NCBI RefSeq assembly: GCF_021155775.2
Contig: NC_060235.2
Span: 5,711,521 to 5,775,520 of the forward strand
DNA from: Neodiprion pinetum
Taxonomy: Eukaryota > Arthropoda > Insecta > Hymenoptera > Diprionidae
Direction: 5' to 3'
Length of the DNA: 64,000 nucleotides
Every line of letters begins with the position of its first letter. Position 1 is the first letter of the stretch. Positions 26,736-40,320 of this stretch are shown here, piece after piece. Position numbers and translations under genes: made by a program. The notes beneath the pieces are model-generated. The model saw only the letters and a list, made by a program, of their open reading frames with translations. It had not been told where the DNA came from and did not search any database.

Positions 26736-29700
26736 TTAAGCGAATAGTAAACGAAAAGACAAAACTTGTAACGATTTTAGTTTTTTTCTAAAATTTACGC
26801 AATAAAATCAGAAAAATAAAACAGACACCAAGAGGAATTGAGTCTTTTATATAAATTTGGGAACTTCTATTTTTTCATTTCTTTTATTTATCTACCCATT
26901 CTTAAGTTCGTTACTTTATTTCTACAATATAAAAGGAACACTACTCGTCGCACGCCCAACAAAATTAGCCTGATGGTTGATAGAAAAAAAAAAAACTCAT
27001 AATTAATAACAAATAACACATTAATGTATAAATAAAAAGATAAAAAGATGAGTCCGTAAAACGAAATTGAGACGAGTGTAGATCTACTACGTCTCTCTCT
27101 CTCCCTCTCTGTGTCTTCTCCTATTTCCAATAAGGATCGTGAAAATCTGTGTTTAAAAAATCTTATTATTTAATAAAAAATCCTCAGAATCATTCCATTG
27201 TTCTTCAACTGTCGAACGGATTTCTGGAGGTAGAGTGAAGAGCGTTTTTTATACACAAAGAAACAAGCGCTTCGTCGGCTATGTTCGGCAGATTTATTTC
27301 GGCGTCGCCTCGCAGACGCGCTTCGCGATGCTAATTTGTGCAAATCCTTGAATTGCTTATCGGAATTCAAATACGAACTAAAATCATCCCCATACATTTC
27401 CATATTCCGTATAACCCCGAACCTTCTGCCTTGATCACTCAATGAATGACGGCCGGTTTTCGTGAGTTCGAATAAACGTCTCGCCGAGGTTCGCGTTATG
27501 CGAATCCCTCCGGCTCTTTGATATTTACCATTTGAAATTTATCAGAACCACTTTGCTTTTCTTCAAAATTAGATACGTACAGCGGAGAGTAATTTTTCGT
27601 CTGTTTCTTGGTATTATTTACTGTACTACGTAACGTGAAACGAATATTTGTAACATTATACTGAAAAAAAAGACGATATTTGTATACAAATTATTTGGAT
27701 ACAAACCTATAGGTTAAAATTGTCCTGCTCGATAGGTACGAAAAATCGAAAATCTTTTGGATATTTTGGAATAAAAAAACGGAGAAATAATTCCAGTTAT
27801 ATACGTTTTGTAATAATTAATCGCGAGTAACGTTAATTGCAGATTGCTCTTCTTGCCGTTCGGATTTTAGCGCTGCGAACTTACGGGAATTGTAAATCAG
27901 GGCTGGATTTTAGTCGGAGATCATATAAAGCTAGGTCGAGTGGTTCACCGACTCAAGATAAATCACCGGAGCGGTGAAGTGTGGCCAATTTGTCTCCGAA
28001 ATTGTCCGCGGATCAAGGTTTTGGCTTTGTTTTACCAGCGGCGAGCCAAATCCTGCAGCGCACAGCGAAATCAAACCTCCCCCGCCCCGTTCGTATTTTC
28101 TCGAGATGTGATATATTGATATTAATTCCCTCCATTAGCTTGATTCATCGCATTTCTCCGTCTGATATTATTAAACCGATCGGAGCGATAGCCGTATTCG
28201 ATAGATCCAGCTCGCGGGTCTCTTGATCGATGATTTTCAAAAAACGAAGAACCTGAAACGTCAATATCGAATCTGAAATTGGAAAATTTCAAGCATAGCT
28301 GGCGGAGTCAAATATAATTTTCACGGTGGTTTTCAGTATTTCGTTCGGAAGAAAAAAAAAAAAAGAAAGGACAAATAGAAGGAAATGAAAAACGAGACAA
28401 GATCCACATATCGTTGCGGAAATCTCGGAGGAATTTTACATTATTGGTTCAAGGACAGGATACGAAGCGGAAAGTCCGCGTTGCGACCGGAAAGAAAATG
28501 AGGGAGCATGAGGATTAATGAAAAACAGGAAAGAAAGAGGTCTCGTAAGGTGAAAACAGAGGCGGAGGAGAAAGCGGTTGATGAAATTGAAGCGGACGAG
28601 ACGCGTGCTTTCATATTAAAACTTGAAAACAAAACGATTTCTTTCCCCCTTCGGCTCTTCTTCGGGATACCTTGCAGAAAAAGGATTTTCTCTTTTCCCG
28701 TTCGCTTTTGCGATGTTTTTTTTTTTTATTTCTTATTTGTTGCTAGGTAAAGGTGAAGTTTCAAGTTGGCGAATAACTTTCCAAGGCTTTCCAGCAGGAA
28801 GCTGTGGCGATACTACGTATGTAATTAAGCTTCTCTTTGTAAGCTGAAAAAAGCTTTGGTTCACTTTCCTTTCCCTGCACACCTATTTCTCTGCTATTCT
28901 ACGCCCGGCTTTGGATTTTCACCGATTCTCGCAATCGATGCAAGCAAAATATCTCAACCCATACGTTGATCTTTTGACAAGAATGACCAATAATAATCGA
29001 TTATTCTTCAAACTCGATCAATCGAGCGACTGGATTGTTTTTTCTGACGATCGGTTTTTGTTTTTTACTTCCATAAACGATCCAATGCAACGTCAATATA
29101 GCTCATTAAATTACCAATTATTATTATCATTATCTTACTTACTAAGTATTTTATTATGATAAGTGAATATTTTTACCTGAAATTGAAAAACTTTTCTAAT
29201 ATTAAGACCAAGTACAGAAATTTACGAAATTATGGTTTCGTACGCACCGTTTCAAAAAAATACGACGTCATCGATCAATCGATTAATTTTTACCGATTCA
29301 ATCGAGTCGCGTTCGATTATTTTTTTGATTCTGAATTCGCAATTGCGCCCTACTTCACGCAGGACCCAGGTGTCGACTCCTTATCGAATTGTCGGGGCAT
29401 CGCTGATACCTCAGACTATAAAAATCACGAGTATTTGTCAGGCGTACCGTCAAGTCAAAAAGTATGCCAGGGAAATGATTCAGATAATTTTTGGAATTTG
29501 TATATCTCGAGAAGCAATCGTTCAATTTGTTTGGGGTTTGTTTTATTCGAACATTTTTTTTTTTTTTTTCATCAGAATCAATGAACAGAAATATACACAC
29601 TTCGAAATTAAGTATTGGTTCAACATGATACGCCATTCGTTTATTCATTTTTCATGAATTATTCCTTCCATTATTCGAAGAGCTTATTAAAAATTTGAGA

Positions 29701-30619
29701 CTAAAATCTGTTGAATACAATTCAAATATAAAAATTATAAATACAATTGTATAAAAAATCAGCTGTGATATCTTGAAATCGATTATAGATTACGAACAGT
29801 TTTTTTTTTTTTTTTACACTTTAAAAAAATTGGTACAAGTTAGTGAGCTATTTTCGTGTTAAATGCCTAGCATTTGTTTTTTCTTCCTTTGTGTTTCTCC
29901 ATCTATTCGAAGGACGTTGTTTCGACTCAATTCAACCTGATTATCCGAGTGATTAACCCTGCGAATTGAACTTGTTTCGCCTTTGTTTCGTAATTCGTTC
30001 AATTGGACATTGTTTTCTATCGGACTGTACCTGAATCAGACAAGACTTTAACGCAACGTCATCCTTTTCGAACATACAATGCAATTTAGCTTTCGCTCGG
30101 TCGACTGGATAAAGAAAAGGAATAGAAAGAATTGCGAAAGAAAAAGAAAGGTGGAGACAGAGAGATCTTAATTATACTCCCCGTTCAAAGTAAGAAAATC
30201 AACTTTTATTATCGCAGTTTTAAACCAATGAACGTTCAAAAAAATCATGGAAATGTTTATAATTTCTGCACCGTTGAGCTTCCTGCGTCAAATTACCTAT
30301 AATTACACTTTGCTCTGTGGAATATTGAGACTGTATGAATTATTCAAATTTAACGAGATTTAAACATTTCAACGTGCGATTCCAAATGTTCAGCGAATTT
30401 CACTGAGGCTAAAGTTAGTAACATTAACGTAACGAAACGTCAGAGAAAAAAAAACATTATTGCAGAATTTTAGAATGATTTTAAACAAGTTCGCTTTTAA
30501 AAATAAGAGCATGTTTTTTTTTTTTTGGTCCATCATGATTTACTAAATTTCGGACATTGCTAACGGACAGTGTGAATGAACGATTTTTCCTAAACATGCA
30601 TCGTTACAGTAACGTTATG

Positions 30620-30646
30620 ATAACTTCATCCTCAAGATGAAGTTAT
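30620..30646. repeat. Perfect 11-bp hairpin
   Basis: ATAACTTCATC, loop CTCAA, GATGAAGTTAT. Isolated in AT-rich DNA; no function is evident. Confidence 0.8.
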
Positions 30647-33483
30647 ATTAGTCAAGAAAAAAATTTGATCGACTTAACATAAATATTTTTATGCAACAAT
30701 TCCGTAAAAAAGTTGTGTTGACGATTGAATACAATCGTAGTTGACGAAATGCTGTTTGGAATTCAATATTTAAAGACCGCCATTTTTTCGAAACAAAGAA
30801 TAACAAAGAAAAAAGTTAAAAAAAAAAAAAAACAAATTTTCTCACCTCCAATCACGCGGTGTTATTATTCACCTGCAATGGCGTCGACGCATGATCACCA
30901 GGGCTGAGAAACGTGATCACAACAATTACAGGAAGTAAGCGTGACAGTCGTGTTTGTAGCTCATATCGCGGGGTCGACTGGAGAATTTGGGTCGGCATTG
31001 CGAACCGTCTGCGATGGGGTGAAAAGGGTTTTACTAACACGGGAGCAAAGAGACTGTGAAAACGACCGGGCGACATTAATTCTGCAAGGTCCGCTCAGCT
31101 TCTATGGGCGCGAAAGTTGAAAGGAAACGCCGCGACTCCAGCCGGGAGCAAGGGGGATGGGGTGGGAATATTCTACCGATTTACATTTCAGTTTAAAACT
31201 GGCTTCCCTCCTTCTACTTCTCCTCCTCCATTCTCTCCTCATCGCCGATTCACAGGGATTGAAAATGAAAAGGATAAAGCTCCGCTTCTCTACCGTACTT
31301 TGCAAGCTCTACCTCTCCACACAATACCATCAGGGGCTTCTGCGCTCTGCTCTGGATTATCTTTACGCACTACGATATGTGGAATGATTTTTTTCATTTT
31401 TTCTTATCCTTCGAGATCGTTTCGAGCTCATCGCGCTCTCAAAGCTCGTGGAAAGAAGAATGAAAAAAAAAAATAAAAATTTATTTCCATCCTTAGATTT
31501 ACTTTTCGTTACATTTGTCTGCAGTTTGTAGATTATTATCTCATAGGTTGAAACGAACTTTGAAAATGTTTCGTTTAAACACTTTAAATTAATTTTTTTT
31601 ATCTTCGAGATGATAATTTATTACACTTTTTCATCGCGCATTGTCGATACAAATTTGAATGATTTCATTTTATCAGTCTGAAGTCTGACATCTGTTTTTG
31701 TCAACATTTCGTTGCGAAGAAATTGTTTGAAGATCAATTTTTTCAGTGCCATTACGACGTGTAATGTGTAAAACTGAATTAGCGATGACGATTGAAAAGT
31801 TTGATTAAATATCACTGAAAAATCATTCGTGACCGCGAGTTAACGTCACAACAACGATCTAAACCCAATTTTCAAAATTTTTCCGACAATTCTCGAACGA
31901 AAGATTTGCCGCGGGACAATTCATTGCAGTCTTGAAAAAATAACCGTCGTTATTACGAGCATATATACATATAGCTATGGGATATATACGCGGTGGGCAA
32001 TTCACGAAAATATCTCCAAGTATAATGTCTTTCGACGCTGATGGGCGAAGGCATATTTGCATATTTCTTAATTTACACAATAATCCGTTTCCCCCCTTTA
32101 AAGGTGAAAATTTTTTTCACACCCGCTTCGAAGCCGCGGTACGTGAAATTTTCACGGATTTTCCTCGCAAACTTTTCTCATAATTAACAATAAGTTTTAT
32201 GTCAATGCATGCATCATTATATACAATATACAATATACATATTATCAGTCGATAAGCAAGGAGAGTCCTGAACACAGATCCCGTTACCGACATGTTACCG
32301 ACACTCCTTGCCCAAGACTTGTACCTTGAATTCTTCTCACTTATCCACACGTATGTGTGTACATCGCATTCGCGTGGAAATTAATTATGAAACATATTCA
32401 ACAATAGAACGAATTGAATGAACCGCGGAAATAAAATTTCAGGCAGACAAATCTATGCGATAGTTTATATTGAGTGGTATTACCTGAAAAAATTAACTCG
32501 ATTGTTAAAAAATTGAGGTTGTAAAGTGATTTTCAGGCTCCGTTGGAGAATCCTGTGGAATGTTCGATTCCTTGAAAAATGACCGCCAAGCGTAACGAAA
32601 ATTAATGATTTTCGCCCTTTTTATTCGCGGTAATTAAACGCCGCCTCTATTACAAACATTTTTTATTCAACTGATTTATCTTATCCATCCTATCGATGGT
32701 AAAATTGTCCACAGCAATTAATCATCAAACTCATCCAAACAATTGGACTAATTTGATTCGATTATCGCCTAGCTAATTTTCAGTCGTCGTTATATGTCCG
32801 CTACCTTTCCTGCAGGATATCGCTATTCAACTTTAAACCCTATAAAAGCGGTTCAGAAATAGTTTTATCGCGATGATAAGCGGGCTGCGAACCGCTCGGA
32901 TATGGGGACGATTCCTCATGGAAAATGAATTCACCGCTCGTTTATAATCCGGGAAATTCCGCGGGGGTTGTTTTCTTTTTCTCTTTTTTTTTTCACCTAG
33001 CAGAGCGGTTCATAAAAATTCCATTCAATTCCGCGGGTAGTCGCTGTAAGAGACCTTCGAGTGTCCGCCATAGAATTCCGCGGCGGTTCGGAAAATGTCG
33101 ACTTGAATCCTTCGCAGGAGAGAGAGAGAGAGAGAGGCTAACACGTCGCGCCGGCAAAGGCGGGAATTTTGAGTTCGGAAGACCGTTTTAATTAAACTCC
33201 AGTCTGGGCGTATGAGTCTCACTCTCACTCTCTCCCTCTCTCTCTCTTTTGGTTCTCCCACGTGTAACGCCTGGAAAGTTATGTGATACCACGTATATCA
33301 CCCCGTTATCAGGGGGCGTGGATTAAGGGAGTCAAACAAATGGCGAGGCCGGAATCCTCCTCGAGGAGTGAGCAGAGTTGAAAATCATTTGGATTGAACG
33401 ACTCGAGGAAATGGGTCGCGGATTTGGAACAATATTTTCGAGCCTCTGTTACCTGAAGCAACATACATTTATTCATGTCACAT

Positions 33484-33911
33484 ACACTGAGAGAAACTTT
33501 TAGTTCCGGTTACCGCTCAGTCCTTAACTATTTTCATTTTTTGCCACAATCGAAAAATATAGTTCTAGGTAGAAAATTAAAATTAGCTTTCTAGCTGTTA
33601 CCGGAAAGTCTACTATCCGTTACTATTCTTTCTCGTTACGATCACTGTTGCTATATTTTCTTGTAACTGTTGCAAAAATTTAAGGCTTGTGCAACGATAA
33701 ATTGACGTAAAGCTTTGTTTAACTAAAAAAGTGTAGTTAACCTCAGAAACTGATTTTGTGTTGCAATTACCAAAAAAGGATCGACAACAGCGCAAAATGG
33801 TTAGTCGTCCCTCGTTTTTCGTAATTCCAACAACATTCAAACAGTCTTTTAACGATACCTGTTTTATTAAATTTTTCCAGCTACTGTGACAAATAAAATT
33901 TTTCTCAGTGT
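33484..33911 (+). mobile_element. ACACTGAG-family MITE, full copy (reference orientation)
   Basis: It starts acactgagagaaacttttag and ends aaatttttctcagtgt, an imperfect terminal inverted repeat. Together with the copies at 25319-25752 and 59901-60276 it defines a family of about 430 bp. There is no transposase frame. Confidence 0.8.
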
Positions 33912-35166
33912 AACTTCGACCGTTTCTGATGGAACGATAATGATGATATTCGCAAAAATTGATTGGACGCTGATCACTTGCTTCGGAATGAATTAGTCGT
34001 TATGATGGCGGGAAAAAAAAAATTTTTGAATATATCTTCAGGAATCAAAGTCATTTGCGTCTTTGGTGATGAACATGGATGAAACAACATTCCTACTACG
34101 TGATAAAAATCGATCCAGGCTAATTCGAGCGGTACAAGCTCAGGCGTCAACGATTTGAAAAAAACTTTTTTTTTTCATCAGAAATTAAAAAACGCGAATT
34201 CAACCCTTGTGAAGTATCATTTAAACGTCGAAACAAATTATTTTTAGATACAGTCGAGTTACGTAAACCGTTCGAAGGTACAAAGTTTGTTAGAATCTGT
34301 TGTGACCGAAAAAAAAAAGAAAGGAAAAGAAAATGGAACAAACGAAGAAGCCAAGAATTGTTCGAAAATTTGACTAAATAATTTTTGTGATTTAAACAAA
34401 AATTGCTGTAAATTACATTGAAATCTTTCGAAGCTTACAAGTGCAATAATTACTGTAACTAGTTAGTGGTAAATACGTTTAATTTTAATTACAAATTCGT
34501 TCGAAATTCATGGGAGCTTTTTAAATGTCGTACAACTGCGCAACCGATGACAATAATCGTGAAACTCGTCTCACCGCAAAACTTCTCGAGCTGCGAATGG
34601 TGAAATTAATATACGGGCTTATGTTATTTATAAGAGGATCAGGAACATCGACGGATACGAAAGTCCGGGTGAATTTCGTCGGACGTTTTGAGCTGCAGTG
34701 CTGCTCGTCGCTCTCTGCTTTCGTACCTACGGTTGTATACCTATAAGTTGAAGGTGGGGTCCGTCGCGTCGGGCGTCGGAGCGACGATAAGATTCATTAT
34801 CGTTTCATCCCATGCTACGTCATCCCTCCGTAGTAGAAGCCGGCTGGTTCAGCTCGCTTGACTCTAATCTGATCTCGACATTCTAATTGCTGTCGAATTT
34901 AATTACTCAGACTTTATCACGGCGTCTGTGTAAATTTCTAACCCTTGACGCGCTGAGATTTTCTGACGTTCGTCCGTCGTTCGTTTTCCGCCCACCCTAC
35001 AAAAAAAAAAAAAAAAAAAAACACAAAAAAAACTAGGTATCAGAATTTTAAATCTTCTCTGCGTCAAGATATTTCAACTCTAGGGAACGATACGCGAATA
35101 ATTGCCACGACTGACTTTTGGTTACTTTTCGCAAGCCCCCCTTTACCCCCAACGGATTACATATTA

Positions 35167-35847
35167 GTCCAGTCAAAATAGGTCTGAGTTAAGAGATATT
35201 CGGGGTACGGCTGCATTTGTTGCGTCGACATCGATAAATGAAAAATGACTTGACCATTATGCAAAGCAGAAAATTTGATGTTAAATTATGTCCACATGTG
35301 TCGGAATCGGAGTCGGATTAACAAATTAAGGAAGAGAAATTATTTCACCAAAATTCCCCAGATGCCGTCGATGAGTAGAATATTTTTTTTTTCTCAGCAA
35401 AAACTGCTATCGATAGATGAAAAATGACTAGACCATAATTTAGAGCGGAAAATTCCACATACCTAGAATAATGTCCTCATATGTCGGAAAAGGAGTTTGA
35501 CGAACAAATTAAGAAAAATGAAATTATTTCAACAAAATTCCCCAAATACCGTCGATAAGTAGAATTTCTATTTTCGTAATTTGTTAATCCGACTCCGTTT
35601 CCGACATGTGAGGATATAATTCGATGTAGAATCTTCCGCTCTACACGATGGTCGAGTAATTTTTCATCTATCGATAGCAGTTTTTGAGGAAAAGTCAAAA
35701 AACCTCATATTTTGCTGTTTTCGCGAAACGTCGGCTATGCATCTCAAAAATGACTACAAATCTGAATTACCGGGGGTCGAAAATCTCTGTACAAAAAAAT
35801 GCGGCCATACCCCGAATATTTTTTATTCAGACCCATTTTGACTGGAC
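35167..35847. mobile_element. TA-flanked MITE containing three copies of one module
   Basis: Terminal inverted repeats begin gtccagtcaaaataggtctg and end cagacccattttgactggac, flanked on both sides by TA as in Tc1/mariner-type insertions. Inside, a module of about 180 bp (atcgataaatgaaaaatgac through cgtcgatgagtagaat) occurs twice head-to-tail (about 35225-35400 and 35400-35570). It occurs a third time inverted (about 35570-35690). No transposase frame is present. Confidence 0.8.
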
Positions 35848-38067
35848 TATACAGGGTGCTGCAAAGATTTTGGCGAGAAACGCGACACGCAAAGTGTCTG
35901 GAATTTTCTTGGTTGAGAATGTCGTTACAGGTGTAAATAAGGCGACATCTGATGGATCGGATATATATATATCGTACATTCGTGTCAGCTGCAATTCCGA
36001 TAAAATATTCCGCGTCCCGTTCTATTCACGGATATACGAATGGCGAGTGGGTGAATTTTTACAGGCAAATAATGAGGCGGAAAGTTAATCAGGCTTGATG
36101 GATGACGGAATGGCGCTAAGGCGTGGGTGTAATTGAAGGGGCGGAATACGAAGAGAGGAGTGAAAAGCGTCAGAGAGAAGACGCGGCAGACATCAGCGTA
36201 AAATGAGAGCGATACATTACGGTGGAAACTTTGCAAGGATCGGTATTTTTACCGCTCATTTAATTCGGATGTTCTTCGAGGCTGATTGCATCGGGTTTAT
36301 TTGACTGGCGAAATCTAACGAGTAAAATTAGCTGCAGCGATCGCATCGTCGCTTTAATTATTACGTCTTGGAAGTTTGCAGAGCGAGGTAAAAAATTTAT
36401 CCAACTTTCGTCATGTAGCATAAATCTCACGTTCGGTAAAGAGTTCGAAGTCCAAGTTTTTGTCGAATTGTCTGGAAAATTCGCGACGTAGATCTACTTT
36501 GAAATCGGTGTAGAAACTCTGTGTTCGAAGTCATGAAAATCGTCATCGAATATCGCGGTAAAACCCCAAACGCTTCGGATTCAGCGACTTTTCGATGTGT
36601 AAACTGGAAATTCGACCAGTGGCTTACGGCCAGCCTGAAACAAGTTTTTGTTTTCTTTCTTTTTTTTTTTTATCGTTTGTTCTATTTTTCATCATTCTCG
36701 CATCGTTGTAAAAGTCGCGATCGGTAGAAGCGGGACATCGCGTGCACGTATTATCATAGACGGGGGTTGAATATCCACGGCAGTGAGTGCAATGCGCCCG
36801 GAAACACGTAGAGAGAGGCGCTCATTGATCAAACACTATCTCGTTCTCTACCCCGCTTCTCAATCCAGCCGGCGAGGCGTCCGTGCCGATCTACCTTCAA
36901 GTGGGTTATCGCGATAATTGCATGCCGCTTCCTCCCTCTTTTCCACAGCGAGAGACTCTGATTGTGATTAATTATTAGCCTCTGAAACGCCCCGAGTATC
37001 AGCCAGTCGGAGCTTTAAAGCGCAGCTTGAGTACCTCGTGCCATCGGAATGTTTTTGTACGCAGCTCTGTTCGATGGGGGGGAATTTTGATTGGAACAAA
37101 TTTTAATTTGTCGAAATGATTTTTCTACAAGATTTATATCACGCATTGTGAAAAAAATCTCATCTCACATTACAAAAGGCTCGTGTTCAAAATCAAAATC
37201 TAATTGAACTCGTGTGAAATTGTAATCGTAGTCGCGACAATTTTTAAACGATTTAAAATTCCGTTTAAAATGGTTTTCGCACCGTAACGTTCAGCGCATA
37301 TTTGTATCCGTACTATACCTACTACCTTTCCGCACAAGTGTATTTCTCAACAGGCCAAATTGACGGAATTGAAGTTCCAATCCTCGTTTACATTTTCCTG
37401 CAGTATCCTTCGTCTTCCGTCACCGGAAACACCGCAGCGACTTCCGGATGCCGGGGATTATTGACGATCGGTCAAAGTGACGAAGCGAATTTCGCGGGGG
37501 ACACGAGAGCGGAAAATACAGTACAGCGAATCGCACTCAGGACTATAAAATCACTATGTGAGAAGGAAATGCGGAAAACCCGTTCGCTGACGGATATATG
37601 CGCGTGCGGTAGTCGTTGCATCGTTTGCTGATCGCATACATTCGTCGTGTTTGTTCAACCGTGCAATTTACACAAATTCAACCGAGAATTCAGACACACC
37701 GAAGTATCGATCCCACGTCGATTGTACATTCCGAACGTTCGGACCTTGGTGTTTTAGGGGTTGTAATAAACGAGTGTGTGAATAAAAAAGGCTGAAAGAG
37801 TTGTTGAATTTATCGAATTTATACCTCAACAACCAATCATTCGAGATGGATTCTTGTTTTGTTTTATTCGAAAGTACGTAGATCGAGTTTTATTTGCACA
37901 TTTCTTTCGTCAGAATCAATGAATCTGAACCATTGTCATTGACAATAACTTTCACCATTTCAATCGGCGATACGTTTCACGATTCACTTGGAATTTGGAG
38001 AAAATATTCTTGGACGGTTTGTACATCTCTTACATTTAGTAATCATTTTTTTCTTTCCCGATTTTCA

Positions 38068-38071
<4 letters not shown>

Positions 38072-38098
<27 letters not shown>
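38072..38098 (+). repeat. (CT)n microsatellite
   Basis: CT dinucleotide repeat. Confidence 0.9.
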
Positions 38099-40296
38099 TT
38101 GGCAAGTGAATAGAAAAGTCTTTAACCTTTGACGATGGATCGAATTTCAACCTCAAGCGCTCGCTTTGCTCGCAATCCCACGAAACTAATCGAATATTTC
38201 ATTACAATTGGAAACCAAAGAATTGAAACGGATGGACCGAATCTCTTTCTGCTTATAACAGAGAAAACTAAGAAACTGCGCATCCGGCTTACAGCTTCTA
38301 ATTACCGGATCGACGAGCGTTAAAAAGCGGCAACCATTTGTCTCGGAGACGTTTGGCAGCGGCACGGCAGGTTTACTTCTAAGCTCGTGATTGCGAATCG
38401 CATCAATCTTTCCGCGGCTGCAAGCTCTGATATATTTATACCTTGCCCAGAGCAAACTGCCCTCCCTTCGCCTCCATGCTGCGCAGTTTTAACCGATACA
38501 TCACATCGTTTTTATACACCGTTAAGTAGCTCCCGTACGGGACGCCGGAAACTCATAAATAACAACCGAACGACGACATTTCTGCAATTTTATACATCGA
38601 AAAATAGAGATCTGAAATACCGGAATGTGGTTAAAGTTCGACTGAGATTTTTCTTTTTTATTGTACTCGATCCTTTGAAGAATACTTTTTTTTTCCCGCA
38701 GTTAAATTCATTCAAATTGGACCTACAAAGGTTCTCGATGTCTCTCACTGATTTCAAAGATGGGGTCAGATCTGAGAAATTTCAAAATTCGAAATGGTCG
38801 ACCTAATACGAGCGAATAGAATCAATTTTTATATTTTGAGCCCGCCATATTGGATTCGCCTTTTCTTGACATCGCGTTCGTTATGAGCGACCCCAAAAAC
38901 CCAAGATCACAGAATTCTAGTTTTCTACTCCCCACAATCTTCCCACAACTACATTGATTCTGTAAAAACAGGCATTTTCAACACTTTGTTCATGTATAGC
39001 ACTGACTTAAAACATGTACATTACCATCTTAGAAGTCCAGTGATGCAAAAAAATGACAGCGGTATTTCAAAAATTGTGTACAAATCTTGAATAACCCATT
39101 CAAAAAAGGTGTCTCGTATATATAAGACGCTGTGCCACCAAGGGTTAATCGTACTGTTTCACTGATCTGAAATATTTATTTCTTTGAGCAGGAATTCGTT
39201 GACTAAAAACTGGTCATTTTCATTAATGTTACTACGGGATAATCGTAAATGTATGTATATATATATATCACTCTTTTATGACTCTTCATATTTTTACACT
39301 CGATATTCGTGTTTTTGGTTCTTCTATCTTCTATCCGGACAGTCACTTCACTGCTTTTTTTCCACACTTGAAGTCGACCGTTTATTTCCAGTCAAAAGAC
39401 AATTTCTTCCATTATTGCAGTCGAAAGGTAGTCAATAAGTTTATCACTTCACAATCGCTACCGCTTATTCTTATTTTCATAAAACTGGAACACATAAAAT
39501 CTCATTACTTCGCTTCCTAAGAGATCACTCTTCGACAAGTTTGGTTAGCAAACCGCTGGACTCAAACGCGTGCACTTGCTGCCCGTAGTAATTGCTGACA
39601 ATTATTAATATTACATTTACTTTGTTGGTTTTTTTTTTTCTTCCATTTTTGTATATATATATACACGCACGCATATCCCGCTTTTTGGAAGGACTAGTTT
39701 CAGGAGGAGCGTCAGGATTGCGAACTCTAGCCGCGATTGTACATGCATAATGCATTTCAATTCGAGGTATACATAATCCCGTTAACGTTCGCATTATCGA
39801 CTTGTGATTCAAACGATTCATCAGGCTTGTGCGAACCATAATCAGCTAGGATTAGGCTATTATACGCGCCCGTTCTCGCTTGCAAATTATTTACTTACAC
39901 TAATAAACCAAACTCTGTATAATACATTTGCGGATCCAAATGGATTGATGCTTTATAATCAAACTATTACGCAGAGAGAACCGATTTAATACTCGAAGCT
40001 ATTAGGACGTGTGTGAAAAAAATATTTGTCAATTCATTCAGGAAATAGAATTTTGAAATTTCGAGTTTCAAAGTTTGAACAAATTACGGAGGACTTTTTC
40101 AATTGATAAAAAAAAAAAACATGGGACGAATAGTCTATCTGAGATTATCGAGTGAAAATTATTGAGCTCTCTGGAAAACGGAAAACAAAAATCCGGTTAA
40201 GGACTGTGAAAAAAAAAATAAATAAATAAAGAAAAATTGTTCAAGTACCTGGTAACGGGAATGGAATTGCTATCTCAGAAACTAAAATCTATACGT

Positions 40297-40320
40297 ACAC
40301 ACATACACGTGTATGTGTGT
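40297..40320. repeat. Perfect 24-base palindrome of AC/GT repeats
   Basis: Mirrored arms acacacatacac and gtgtatgtgtgt give a perfect self-complementary segment. Confidence 0.85.

Larger units (their letters stand above)
24265..33483. other. Gene-free region with scattered MITEs
   Basis: Outside the elements at 25319-25752 and 26253-26735 there are only short frames with no recognised product. The longest, at 29156-29657, has two overlapping frames and no splice context. 31080-31340 is pyrimidine-rich. Confidence 0.5.

Noticed and set aside
29156..29657. Two overlapping + strand frames of about 140 codons, partly protein-like (YRQVKKYAREMIQIIFG).
   Set aside because: Neither frame shows splice sites at sensible places or a known domain. 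Composition changes to a T-run at the end. Not enough to call a gene.
35848..35860. An acagggtgct word directly after the 35167-35847 element, considered as the start of another MITE.
   Set aside because: No inverse partner could be found within a reasonable distance.
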